Part shown: positions 1-8,254 of the stretch, piece by piece
Position numbering within the stretch: position 1 is the first letter of the stretch
Layout of the letters: each line of letters starts with the position of its first letter
Origin: Microthrixaceae bacterium
GTDB taxonomy: Bacteria; Actinomycetota; Acidimicrobiia; Acidimicrobiales; Iamiaceae
Length of the DNA stretch: 64,000 nucleotides
NCBI GenBank assembly: GCA_016702505.1
Contig: JADJDU010000001.1
Span: 62,001-126,000 of the forward strand
Direction: 5' to 3'
The notes under the pieces: model-generated
What the model was told of the DNA's origin: nothing
The model's input: only the letters and a program-made list of their open reading frames with translations
Databases searched by the model: none
Made by a program: the position numbers and the translations under genes

Positions 1-72
1 CGACGTCTTCGCAGGTCACGGAGTGGGGACCGCCAGAGGTGTAAGAGTGGGTGCCGCGAAAGGGGTTTGCCG

Positions 73-1233
73 ATGACAGTTCGAGGTCGTTCCACACGAC
101 GCTTCCAGGCGATCGTGGCCCTGTTGGTGGTGGGCTTGGCGCTGGTGGGGTGCGGCAGCGATGACGGCGGGTCCGAGAAGACCGCGACGACTGCTACCTC
201 GGCGACATCCAACGTCACTGGGGCGAGCGGGGGCTCAGCCGTAGCCAACGCCATGGGGCCCGTTGGGGAGGGATGGCAAAAGGTGCTGGCTCCGGCCTCA
301 TGTCGGTGCAGCGACGGCACGCCGTTCCACTACTGGGTGCGCCCGGCCAACCCCGAGAAGGTGCTCTTCTTCCTCAACGGTGGTGGGGCGTGTTTCAGCG
401 CCGCCACGTGTTCGGCCGAAGGGGCCACCTACACCGTGAACCTGGACGACGACGAAGGGCCGAACGGCGACGGAATCTTCGACCTGGACAACGAAGCCAA
501 CCCGTTGGCCGACTACTCCATGGTGGCTGTGCCCTACTGCACCGGAGACCTGCACCTCGGTACCCGGCTGAACGACTACGGCAACGGCGTTGAGGTTCAC
601 CACAACGGATACGCCAACGGCTCGGCGGCGCTGGCCGCGGCGGCTGCTCTGTTCCCGAAGGCGACCGAGGTGGTGGTGGCTGGATCCAGCGCGGGGTCGG
701 CCGGTGCTCCGGCCTATGCCGGTGCCGCCAGCGACGTGTGGCCCGATGCCGACATCGCTGTCATCGCCGACGCATCTGCTGCCTATCCCGGCACCCCGGC
801 GATCACCCTGGCCATCGGCGCCCTTTGGGGTACCGAGGGTTCGATCCCGCTGTGGCCCGAGACCGCCGATCTGCCTACCGAGGCCTGGTCGTTGCCCGGG
901 TTGTTCGTCAACTCGGCCAAGCACGATCCCGACCTGCGGTTCGCCACCTACAACAACGCGTTCGACGAGGTGCAGGCCGGGTTCTCGGCCATGATCGGCC
1001 AGGATGCCGCCAATCTGGTCGGCCTCATCGACGCGAACAACACCTGGATCACCGAACAGGGCGTCGACATCCGCCACTGGGTGGCCCCGGGCACCGATCA
1101 CACCGTTCTGGTGAGCGGAGAGCTTTACGACCAGAAGGTCGGCGGTGAGTCCCTGATCGAGTGGATCACCGATTTCATCGAGGGAAAGCCCGGCCACGAC
1201 GTTCACTGCACCGACTGCGAACCTCCCGCCTGA
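73..1233 (+). CDS. pectinacetylesterase-family lipoprotein
   Basis: This is a 386-residue secreted lipoprotein with a hydrophobic signal segment (about 11-25) ending in the lipobox LVGC (lipidated Cys27). A Ser/Thr-rich linker follows. The mature part shows features of the pectinacetylesterase/Notum alpha/beta-hydrolase family: an oxyanion-type NGGGACF stretch near residue 100, a nucleophile-elbow-like GSSAGSAG near 203, and a late GTDHTVL near 340 that could supply the catalytic His. The expected reaction is ester (acetyl) hydrolysis outside the membrane; the substrate is unknown. I chose ATG 73 because AAAGGGG at 58-65 is correctly spaced for it and too close for the in-frame TTG at 67. It stands alone, and a repeat fragment begins at the last base of its stop codon. 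Confidence 0.8.
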   Translation: MTVRGRSTRRFQAIVALLVVGLALVGCGSDDGGSEKTATTATSATSNVTGASGGSAVANAMGPVGEGWQKVLAPASCRCSDGTPFHYWVRPANPEKVLFFLNGGGACFSAATCSAEGATYTVNLDDDEGPNGDGIFDLDNEANPLADYSMVAVPYCTGDLHLGTRLNDYGNGVEVHHNGYANGSAALAAAAALFPKATEVVVAGSSAGSAGAPAYAGAASDVWPDADIAVIADASAAYPGTPAITLAIGALWGTEGSIPLWPETADLPTEAWSLPGLFVNSAKHDPDLRFATYNNAFDEVQAGFSAMIGQDAANLVGLIDANNTWITEQGVDIRHWVAPGTDHTVLVSGELYDQKVGGESLIEWITDFIEGKPGHDVHCTDCEPPA

Positions 1234-1278
1234 GCCTGGATCCGCCGAGAGGCAAAGCCCCCTGGCGGAGTTGCGACC
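1233..1278 (+). repeat. family A repeat, left-end fragment
   Basis: The sequence begins AGCCTGGATCCGCCGA, the family A terminus, and continues with a diverged copy of the left hairpin before similarity fades. Its first base is the final A of the upstream TGA stop codon. It is a truncated copy of the full elements at 27625 and 46510. Confidence 0.7.
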
Positions 1279-1352
1279 ATATTCGATCGATGGATCGAGG
1301 CTGGGGACGCGAGCCGTCTGGTGATCCGACCGTCGCCCCGGCGCCGGGGCGT

Positions 1353-1934
1353 TCAGTCCTGGTCCGGGCGAGTTCCCTCGGTGACCAGGAACGACTGGAC
1401 CACATGAGCGGTGAAGGCCGGGTCCAACGTCGGTTTTCCAATCAGGTTGGCGAACAGGAGCGGGCCGACGAGCATGGCACCAGCTCGGTTCAGGTCGATG
1501 GTGGCTGAGATGATGCCCTCTTCGATGCCTCGCTTGAGGACCGAATCGAGAACCCGTTCCTGGCGGTCCTCCAACTGCTGCTCGATGTTGGCCAGTCCGT
1601 CCTCGTGGATCTTGAGGGTGAGAAGGGCTGGAAACACCCGGGTCCATTCGGGATCGGCGAGGGTGACGCTGATCTGGGTGAGCAGGTCGTTGATCGCCTC
1701 AAGGAACCCGAGCTCGGGCGCGGGCTCGGTGAGGGTGGGGGCACAACTGGCGATCACATCGACCAAGATGTCGTCGCGACTGTCCCAGTGGCGGTAGATG
1801 GTCGACTTGGCCACACCGGAGCGGGCCACGATGGCATCTACCGTGACCGAGGCCGGACCTCCGTCGACGAGCAGGTCGGTGGCGGCCCGCACTACTGCGG
1901 CTCGACTTCGGGCCACACGGGCATCGGTGGTCAT
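1353..1934 (-). CDS. TetR/AcrR family transcriptional repressor
   Basis: This 193-residue regulator has an N-terminal TetR helix-turn-helix (about 12-58): the recognition part reads VARSGVAKSTIYRHW, followed by a ligand-binding helical domain of the size usual for TetR proteins. It is divergent from the DHA2 efflux pump at 2244. The shared intergenic region holds a perfect 8-bp inverted repeat (2172-2194), so repression of the pump and probably of itself, relieved by a pump substrate, is the natural model. That model is inferred from family and layout. ATG 1934 is used; the ribosome-binding site is weak. Confidence 0.85.
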   Translation of the reverse strand: MTTDARVARSRAAVVRAATDLLVDGGPASVTVDAIVARSGVAKSTIYRHWDSRDDILVDVIASCAPTLTEPAPELGFLEAINDLLTQISVTLADPEWTRVFPALLTLKIHEDGLANIEQQLEDRQERVLDSVLKRGIEEGIISATIDLNRAGAMLVGPLLFANLIGKPTLDPAFTAHVVQSFLVTEGTRPDQD

Positions 1935-1962
1935 GTCGGTTCCAAGGTGGTCACAGGGTCCA

Positions 1963-2074
1963 GGCGGATTGGTCCAGTCGTCTTCGCTGCGAGGGTAATC
2001 AGACGGGGGCTTCGCTTCGGTTCAACCATGCCGTGCTCGTGGGTCGGCTCACCTGTCGGCTCGACTCCTCAGGG
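1963..2074 (+). repeat. family B intergenic repeat, full copy
   Basis: This lies in the 309-base gap between the TetR gene and the efflux pump. It matches the reverse complement of 53681-53799 along its length, sharing blocks such as CCATGCCGTGCT and GTGGGTCGG. No reading frame in it looks genic. The rest of the gap holds the operator at 2172-2194. Confidence 0.65.
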
Positions 2075-2171
2075 CGATAGTCGTGTGGTGGCCAAGGTAG
2101 CGGTGGGGGCGTGGCCCCAGTTGGAGGTGACGCTTTTCTCATGCCGGTCACTTCCGGTTGCGGAGCCATAA

Positions 2172-2194
2172 CAGTACGATACCGTTTCGTACTG
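2172..2194. promoter_or_regulatory. palindromic operator, probable TetR site
   Basis: CAGTACGA and TCGTACTG form a perfect 8-bp inverted repeat around a 7-base spacer. The site ends 49 bases before the pump ATG, in the region shared with the divergent TetR gene. The size and position are typical of TetR-family operators; binding is inferred. Confidence 0.7.
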
Positions 2195-2243
2195 AAAAGT
2201 GGTTAGCCGAGAAGTGACTCCGTCCCAGCCGAACAGGAATCTG

Positions 2244-3908
2244 ATGACATCCACAGCCCCCTCGCTCGACAGCGAGAAACATCACCGGCCCCAAGTGGTC
2301 GACCACGAGGCCGAACTGGTCACCGACCCCAAACGTCAGCGCCTCATCCTCATCGCCACCTGTTCGGCCCTGATCGCGGTCGTGTCCTCGGTATCGGGCC
2401 TCAACGTGGCCCAGCAGGACCTGGCCCTCGACCTCGGTGCATCCCAGAGCCAGTTGCTGTGGATCATCAACGGCTACACCATGGCCCTGGCCGCCCTGCT
2501 GCTGCCGATCGGCGCCATCGGTGACCGGCTCGGGCGCAAGCCGATCCTGCTCGGTGGCCTGAGCCTGTTCGTGGTGGCCAACGCCATCGCCGGGTTGTCC
2601 ACCACCACCAACATGTTGATGGGTGCTCGGATCCTGGCCGGTGTCGCCGCCGCCATGATCATGCCCGTCACCCTGTCGGTCATCACCTCCAGCTTCCCGG
2701 CCGACCAACGGGCGCGAGCCGTGGGCATCTGGTCGGGCTTTGCCGGGGCCGGAGGCATCCTCGGGTTGTTCGTGGCGTCGTTCCTCATCGACTACTTCAC
2801 CTGGCCCTGGCTGTTCGCCATGCCGATCGGAATCGCTGCCGTCTCGATCGTGACCACCCTCAAGGCCGTCGGCAACTCCCGTGAGGTCCAGCCCGGACGT
2901 TTCGACACCGTCGGATCGGTGCTGTCAGCCGTAGCCATCGGGGCCATCGTGTTGGGTATCCACGAAGGACCCGAACGAGGCTGGAGCGACCCGCTGGCCG
3001 TGGCTGGACTGGTCGTGGGCCTGGGTGCCCTCGCCGGGTTCATCTTGTGGGAACTGCGTCAGGAACACCCGTTGCTCGACATCAGGGTCTTCTCCCATCG
3101 AGGCCTGGCCGCGGGATCGATCACCTTGCTGGTGGTGTTCGCCGTCATGTTCGGTGTGTTCCTCGTGCTGCCTCAGTTCACCCAGGCCGTCCTCGGATAC
3201 TCGGCCCTCAAGTCGGCCGCCTCGCTGCTGCCCATGGTCGTGGTGATGATGCCGCTGTCGGCCATGGCCCCCACCATCGCCAAGCGGATCGGTACCCGTT
3301 CCACCCTCGCCACCGGACTCGGGTTCTTCACCGCCGGGTTGGTGCTCTTGGGTCTCATGGTTTCTGCCGAGGGTGGCTACTGGAGCGTGATCCCCGGGCT
3401 CCTGGTCCTGTCGTTCGGCATCGGCTTGTGCATGAGCCCATCGACCACCGTCATCACCGAATCTCTGCCGGCATCCAAGCAGGGTGTTGCCTCGGCCCTC
3501 AACGACACCGTGCGAGAGCTCGGTGGAGCGGTCGGGATCGCCCTTCTCGGTTCGTTCGTGAGCGCTGGGTACCGCTCCAGCATCTCGCCGGTCACCGAGG
3601 GCTTGAGCCCCGACCTGGCCCACCGTGTGCAGGAAGGGATCGGGTCGGCGTTCGCGGCTGCCACCGACCTCGGCTCTGATGCTCCGATGGTGCTGACCGC
3701 AGCCAAGACCGCGCTGGTGGATGGCTGGCAGGTCGCCATGTGGGCCGGCGTCGCCATCGCCGGAGCCACCTTCGTCTACATGTTGGTACGGGGTCCCCGG
3801 GAGAGCGACCTGGCCGCCGAGGACGCGCTCGATGCCGACCTCCACCTCGACAGCCCAGTCACACCGACCGGCGCGACCCTCACCGACGACGAGTTGGTGA
3901 CCGCCTGA
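2244..3908 (+). CDS. MFS drug efflux transporter, DHA2 (14-TM) family
   Basis: This 554-residue membrane protein resembles the EmrB/QacA (DHA2) branch of the major facilitator superfamily. The N-terminal half has the motif A-like GDRLGRKP loop and the motif C-like GAGGILG stretch. The length and about 14 hydrophobic segments fit DHA2 rather than 12-TM families. The expected role is proton-coupled export of hydrophobic or cationic compounds across the inner membrane. ATG 2244 is preferred (AGGA about 6 bases upstream) over GTG 2199, which lies only 5 bases after the operator. The C-terminus is a short acidic tail. Divergence from a TetR gene supports inducible efflux. Confidence 0.85.
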   Translation: MTSTAPSLDSEKHHRPQVVDHEAELVTDPKRQRLILIATCSALIAVVSSVSGLNVAQQDLALDLGASQSQLLWIINGYTMALAALLLPIGAIGDRLGRKPILLGGLSLFVVANAIAGLSTTTNMLMGARILAGVAAAMIMPVTLSVITSSFPADQRARAVGIWSGFAGAGGILGLFVASFLIDYFTWPWLFAMPIGIAAVSIVTTLKAVGNSREVQPGRFDTVGSVLSAVAIGAIVLGIHEGPERGWSDPLAVAGLVVGLGALAGFILWELRQEHPLLDIRVFSHRGLAAGSITLLVVFAVMFGVFLVLPQFTQAVLGYSALKSAASLLPMVVVMMPLSAMAPTIAKRIGTRSTLATGLGFFTAGLVLLGLMVSAEGGYWSVIPGLLVLSFGIGLCMSPSTTVITESLPASKQGVASALNDTVRELGGAVGIALLGSFVSAGYRSSISPVTEGLSPDLAHRVQEGIGSAFAAATDLGSDAPMVLTAAKTALVDGWQVAMWAGVAIAGATFVYMLVRGPRESDLAAEDALDADLHLDSPVTPTGATLTDDELVTA

Positions 3909-3941
3909 CGGCAACGCCAATCTCGGCTCACCTCCTCAGGG

Positions 3942-3960
3942 TCCTAGCGGATAGGTCCAG
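3942..3960 (+). repeat. family B repeat fragment
   Basis: The stretch around TAGCGGATAGGTCC matches one end of the family B repeat (as at 53781-53799, reverse strand). It sits 33 bases after the efflux-pump stop and just before a family A copy. Confidence 0.5.
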
Positions 3961-3997
3961 AGGTTTCCGCACCCACGAAGCACTGGATCACGACTAC

Positions 3998-4114
3998 GGG
4001 GCGGGGGTTCGGGGGCAGAGCCCTTTGTGGCGGAGCCCCCGACCTGCGGAGATCGGCCGTGAGGCCGGCGACCGAACTCCGCCGGAAGGCTCCGCCTTTC
4101 GGTGGATCCAGGCT
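3998..4114 (-). repeat. family A repeat, left half, inverted
   Basis: Read on the minus strand this starts with the family A terminus AGCCTGGATCCACCGA (ending at 4114) and runs through the left hairpin to the GGGGGTTCGGGGGC block. Compared with the copy at 46510 it lacks a segment exactly between two GCCGA direct repeats, the footprint of a slippage deletion. It lies 23 bases beyond the PAP2 stop. Confidence 0.75.
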
Positions 4115-4137
4115 TAGGTCGGTCACCGCGCTGGATG

Positions 4138-5031
4138 TCAGCGGTGACCGACCTGAGTTTCGTGTTGCGGGTGACGGCAGTTGGTGGTGCCGTGGTAGCG
4201 GTCGAAGAACCCCTGAACGGCAGCGAGGTAGAGGGCGGCCCAGATGAACGAGGCCAACACGTCGGTCAGCCAGTGAGCTCCCTTGTAGACGCGGGCCGCC
4301 GCCACCACGGCTCCTACCGTGAAGGCCAGAACCACCGATGCCCACCACAGCACCCGGCTGCGGACGTGCAGGGCCACCACCGCGGGCAACAGTCCCCAAA
4401 GCGAAGCCACCGCCATCGGATGCCCGCTGGGATGCGATGGACCGTGGAATCGACCCAGGGGGTCGAGGGTGGGCCGGGTGCGATCGACCACACCCTTGAG
4501 CACGAACTCCATGGCTGGTCGCATAGCTGCGGCCAGGATCAGTGCCACGGCCAGATAGCGACAACGAGGCCAGGTCCACACTGCCAGGACCGCTGCGGCA
4601 CCGAAGACGACCACGTTGTCGCCGAAGTGGCTCAGGTTGTTGAAAACGCGTGTCCAGGTGGCGGTGCGGTTGTCAGACACCCATCGGGCCACCGGCTCAT
4701 CCACCCTGAGCAAGACATGGCCCCCGTCCCAGGCTGCCAAGAACGCCAGGCTGAAGGCCACCGTGACCGTGCCGGCGAACACCAGTTTGCGGTGGTAGAA
4801 GAAGTGCTTGGCGGTCAGGGGCGGGTCGCGATGCAGCAGGGATATGGCGGGACGGACGATCTCTTCGGGAGGAAAGGCGAGGGCCAGTTCGGCGGGTGCC
4901 TCATCGTCGAACCGGTAGGCATCCCCCGTTTGGTTCTGATCATTCGGATCGTGCCGATCCCCCGATTCGGGTGCGGACGCGACTTCGGTCGCGCCGGTGC
5001 CGATGCTCCTGGGCCCGGCCGCCGATCTCAC
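4138..5031 (-). CDS. PAP2-family membrane phosphatase
   Basis: This 297-residue protein has all three PAP2/phosphatidate phosphatase motifs in order: KGVVDRTRP (K-x6-RP), HPSGHPM (PSGH with catalytic His) and RVYKGAHWLTD (R-x5-H-x3-D). They lie between hydrophobic segments typical of integral-membrane lipid phosphatases. The expected role is dephosphorylation of a lipid phosphate or polyprenyl diphosphate on the outer face. GTG 5031 is chosen because it overlaps the upstream stop (GTGA), as at the other junctions of this operon. A GTG further upstream (5100) would overlap the preceding gene far more. It is last in a four-gene operon. The N-terminal 60 residues are polar and family-unspecific. 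Confidence 0.85.
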   Translation of the reverse strand: MRSAAGPRSIGTGATEVASAPESGDRHDPNDQNQTGDAYRFDDEAPAELALAFPPEEIVRPAISLLHRDPPLTAKHFFYHRKLVFAGTVTVAFSLAFLAAWDGGHVLLRVDEPVARWVSDNRTATWTRVFNNLSHFGDNVVVFGAAAVLAVWTWPRCRYLAVALILAAAMRPAMEFVLKGVVDRTRPTLDPLGRFHGPSHPSGHPMAVASLWGLLPAVVALHVRSRVLWWASVVLAFTVGAVVAAARVYKGAHWLTDVLASFIWAALYLAAVQGFFDRYHGTTNCRHPQHETQVGHR

Positions 5032-5441
5032 CGGACCCGGTACTCCTGCATCGACCTGACCCGAAGTAGGTGGTTGTCGACCTGCCAGTCCTCCACACAC
5101 CCCCGGAACTGTTTGCGATCGGTCTGATCCAGCGCCGGGGAGAAGATCAGGGTCACCGTCACAGGATCCTCAGAGGCCACCGTCGGGCGACCCTCTATGG
5201 CAGACGACACCTCCAGGTCGCAGAACTCGATCCGTGCCCTGGCCACGGTGGCCAGATCCTGAGACGGTTCGGATCGATTGTGGACGGGCTCGACCACGAC
5301 CCTGAGCCGTGACGCCGGATCCATGGCGGAATGGGTCGACTGGGTGTGGTCTCGAGCCAGGAGCACGCCGCCCGTGACCAACACGAAGAGGGCGACGTTG
5401 CGAAACCAGCGGAGCCGGTCCCGGCCGGTGGTGGCGGTCAT
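5028..5441 (-). CDS. hypothetical single-pass membrane protein
   Basis: This 137-residue protein has one N-terminal membrane segment (WFRNVALFVLVTGGVLLA, about 12-29) followed by a soluble extracytoplasmic domain with two Cys residues. I do not recognise a family. ATG 5441 overlaps the upstream stop (5438) by four bases and its own stop overlaps the PAP2 start, so translation of the three genes is likely coupled. It is probably an accessory of the adjacent membrane protein and phosphatase; that is inference from position only. Confidence 0.75.
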   Translation of the reverse strand: MTATTGRDRLRWFRNVALFVLVTGGVLLARDHTQSTHSAMDPASRLRVVVEPVHNRSEPSQDLATVARARIEFCDLEVSSAIEGRPTVASEDPVTVTLIFSPALDQTDRKQFRGCVEDWQVDNHLLRVRSMQEYRVR

Positions 5442-5974
5442 GGCCTCGGTCCTAGGAACCTGGCCACGGCTGGGTCGGCACGGAGAGGGTGTTCGCGGGC
5501 CATGGCCGTGACCTCGTCGACCACCAGGCCCGGTCGGTAGGTGATGGAGTCCAACTGGGTGCCGAGACGGGCCTCCCGTCGGGGGTCGACGGTCCGGGCC
5601 GCGATGTGGTCGAGCAACCAAGCCGCGGCGGACAGCAAAACACCTCCCCCCACCAAGAGTGTTACGAAGACCCCGGTTCTAGTGGTGAGGTCGATCGGAT
5701 CAGACCGCATCCACTCGAACCGAGGCTGGTCACTACGTGTCGATGCCAGGATGGTGGTGGCTGGGGATGGTGAGGATCGATGCCTGGCCACCTCGGCTTC
5801 CACACGACTCAGTCGGCCCAGGATCGACCCGGTGGCGGCCAACACCTCGGTAGCCACGAACATCACGGCGAAGAACAGCGCCCGCGACCATTCCCATCGG
5901 GCCAAGGACACCACCGTGTACACGCCGGACACGACAAGGGTGGCCACCGCGGCGAGCCAGGCCAGGCCCTTCAC
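5438..5974 (-). CDS. hypothetical membrane protein, three TM segments
   Basis: This 178-residue protein has two N-terminal hydrophobic helices (about 3-24 and 32-50), a polar and possibly coiled region starting at LSRVEAEVARH, a third membrane helix (about 100-122), and a charged C-terminal tail ending in a predicted helical domain. No enzymatic motif is visible and I do not recognise the family. GTG 5974 overlaps the stop of the PEP-utilising enzyme by four bases (GTGA) and its own stop overlaps the next start. It is therefore the second gene of a tightly coupled four-gene operon. Confidence 0.75.
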   Translation of the reverse strand: MKGLAWLAAVATLVVSGVYTVVSLARWEWSRALFFAVMFVATEVLAATGSILGRLSRVEAEVARHRSSPSPATTILASTRSDQPRFEWMRSDPIDLTTRTGVFVTLLVGGGVLLSAAAWLLDHIAARTVDPRREARLGTQLDSITYRPGLVVDEVTAMAREHPLRADPAVARFLGPRP

Positions 5975-8163
5975 GATGACGACCCTCGGGGTGGCCCGGA
6001 TGTGAAAGTCACCGCTCCAGAACGGCCGTCGACCCGGACCGCCACGCCGTCGACGAACCCAGACACGTCGGGATGGGCGACCACCGTGGGTACATGGTTC
6101 TCGCGGGCCAGGATCGCCAGGTGGGCCAGCACGCTGCCGGTCTCGGACACCAGGCCGCCGAGGCGGGGCAGGATTGGGCCCAACTCGGGGCTCAGGGTGT
6201 GGACCACCAGAACCGACCCGACCGGCGGCTCACGAACATCGTGGGTGACAGTCCCGACCCCAACTCCACCTCCGGCCCCGACCCCGCGCCCGGCACCGGT
6301 GGGGTGGGCCTCTCCTCGACGTCGTATGAGCCTCCCCACCGAACGCGATCGAGCCTCGGCCCCGACCGGAATGGGTCGACCGTGGTTCCCCAGGCGGAAG
6401 CGGACCGGTAGCGTCGGGGTGGGCGCGCCTGCGGCGGGCTCGAACCTCGGGGGGCGTAGCCCGGTACCGGCGGTGGGGTTGGTGACAAGCTCGGCCAGAT
6501 CGGTGAGGGCCAGGTCCCGGACCTGGTCGGGGTGGCCCAAGACTCCTCGTCGAGTCAGGCGGTGACCGAGCTCCAGAGCAGCCCGGCCTCCGACCTCTTG
6601 CATCCACCTGATCCTCAGGCGAAGTGCCTCACGGGCCACCATGGCCCGATCCACGTCGGGATCCAGCGTCCCCCCGTCATGGAGATCGACCGTACCGATT
6701 CCGCCGAGGGACCTCGACGGGGTCGAGGTGGTGGTTGGCAAAGGTGCCGGGATCCCGATCCGGGGTGGTGTGAGACCCAGCACCTCGGGGAAGCGGGCCA
6801 GGATCTCGTAGTCGTCGGTACCTTCGGCTCGGGCGCGCTCCAGCATTCGCAACGCCACGGCGGCACCGCTGAAGGCCTGCCCGTCGGCCTTCGTAATCAT
6901 GCCCAGCAGGATCTCGTGTGCGTGCAGGCAGCGAAGACCCTGGCCGGTGTGGCCGATCAGAGCTAGGAGCTGGCGATCGCTCAACGTGGACACGGCGGGC
7001 ACGGTCGCCAGGTCGTCGTCGACGGCAGCGACCACCCCGTCGGCCACCAAGGGAAGGGCCACTCGCAGTCGGCCGATCCGCCACGACGACGCCAGGCGTC
7101 GACATCGCCCCCGCCACCCACCGCGGAGCCGTCGAGGTCCGGTTCCGGCGTGGTCCCCGGTGGCCTCCAGATCCACGGCGACCAGACCGTCGACAACGGT
7201 CACCAGCTCGCGTTCAGCCAGGTGGCGGGGGTTGACGACCCCGGAGATCCTCAACGCCTCGGTGAGGCCGGAGCGGAGAGGGTCGACCCACATGTCGACC
7301 TCCAACGCACTGAGGGGATCAGGGAAGGTCTCACTCACCGGTCCAGGGCCGAACACCGGGCCATGGGGTGTACCGGTGATCGTGGTGGTGACGGGGCGGC
7401 ACTGGAACAGGACCAGCACGTCGTCGACCTCCCCCCATTCGCAGTCCTGAGGTCCGTCGAACAAGTCGCGCAGCCGCTCCAGGACCTGGGCGAGCTGCCT
7501 CAGCCGGGATCGGCCGATCTTCACTCCATCGGAGATCTCCTCGTCGACCACCCGGCCCCGGTGGTCGAGCACCCAGCGGCTGCCGTCGACAGCTCCGCTC
7601 ACCAACGGCTCGCCCTGGCCCCTCACCGCGGCCACCACCCGCCGATCATCACGACCCGAGACCGGGTCGACCCCGAACGCCACGCCGGACACAGACGGCC
7701 GAGCCATGGGTTGGATCAGGACCGCCGTGGGCAGATCGGACGCGCCTGCTCGATCCCGGGAGTCCATGACGACTCGAACCGCGGCCACCAATGCCTCGGG
7801 CCCGCGAACATCGAGAACTGTCTCGAACTGGCCAGCCCACGAGGAACGGGCACCGTCCTCCACCACTGAGGAGGATCGCACCACCAAGGCTCCGTCGGCA
7901 CTAGCCAACGTCAACGATCGGTCCACGTCGACGAGCGCAGCGAGGTCGACGCCGCGGTCGTAGGCCCGACAGGCGACGGTGGTCAACACCACGCCGGGAA
8001 GGGTGGCCAGTCCTGCCGAGCGGACCCGGGCCAGGGCCGCTGCTTTCCCCCCTGTTGTCATCGGGTCCAGGGCCCGGTCGTCGTCGAGGTCGATCATCAG
8101 GGATGTGACTTCGAGACCGGCCGGGGTCGTCCCGATCGGGAACGGTTCCGGTGCGCTGTCCAT
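5971..8163 (-). CDS. PEP synthase / rifampin phosphotransferase-like dikinase
   Basis: About 730 residues. The N-terminal ATP-grasp (PPDK_N) domain shows TTGGKAAALARVRSAGL near 35 and LVVRSSSVVEDG near 96. The domain ends around CEWGEVDDVLVLFQCRPV and leads into PVSETFPDPLSALE, as in rifampin phosphotransferase-like proteins. A helical middle domain follows, and a C-terminal swivelling phosphohistidine domain carries VLAHLAILARE with the presumed catalytic His near 681. This domain order is known from PEP synthases and rifampin phosphotransferases, which move a phosphate from ATP to a small molecule via phospho-His. There is no C-terminal PEP TIM barrel. ATG 8163 is chosen because earlier starts would overlap the divergent gene at 8255; 8097 is possible. 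The substrate is unknown. Confidence 0.75.
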   Translation of the reverse strand: MDSAPEPFPIGTTPAGLEVTSLMIDLDDDRALDPMTTGGKAAALARVRSAGLATLPGVVLTTVACRAYDRGVDLAALVDVDRSLTLASADGALVVRSSSVVEDGARSSWAGQFETVLDVRGPEALVAAVRVVMDSRDRAGASDLPTAVLIQPMARPSVSGVAFGVDPVSGRDDRRVVAAVRGQGEPLVSGAVDGSRWVLDHRGRVVDEEISDGVKIGRSRLRQLAQVLERLRDLFDGPQDCEWGEVDDVLVLFQCRPVTTTITGTPHGPVFGPGPVSETFPDPLSALEVDMWVDPLRSGLTEALRISGVVNPRHLAERELVTVVDGLVAVDLEATGDHAGTGPRRLRGGWRGRCRRLASSWRIGRLRVALPLVADGVVAAVDDDLATVPAVSTLSDRQLLALIGHTGQGLRCLHAHEILLGMITKADGQAFSGAAVALRMLERARAEGTDDYEILARFPEVLGLTPPRIGIPAPLPTTTSTPSRSLGGIGTVDLHDGGTLDPDVDRAMVAREALRLRIRWMQEVGGRAALELGHRLTRRGVLGHPDQVRDLALTDLAELVTNPTAGTGLRPPRFEPAAGAPTPTLPVRFRLGNHGRPIPVGAEARSRSVGRLIRRRGEAHPTGAGRGVGAGGGVGVGTVTHDVREPPVGSVLVVHTLSPELGPILPRLGGLVSETGSVLAHLAILARENHVPTVVAHPDVSGFVDGVAVRVDGRSGAVTFTSGPPRGSSS

Positions 8164-8254
8164 GGCGGTGTCGCTGGTCCCGGTAACGCTATCGGCGCGG
8201 CTCGCCAGATCAGTCGCTGGCGCGATCGTGGCGATGGGCCGCCATGATTGGGAC

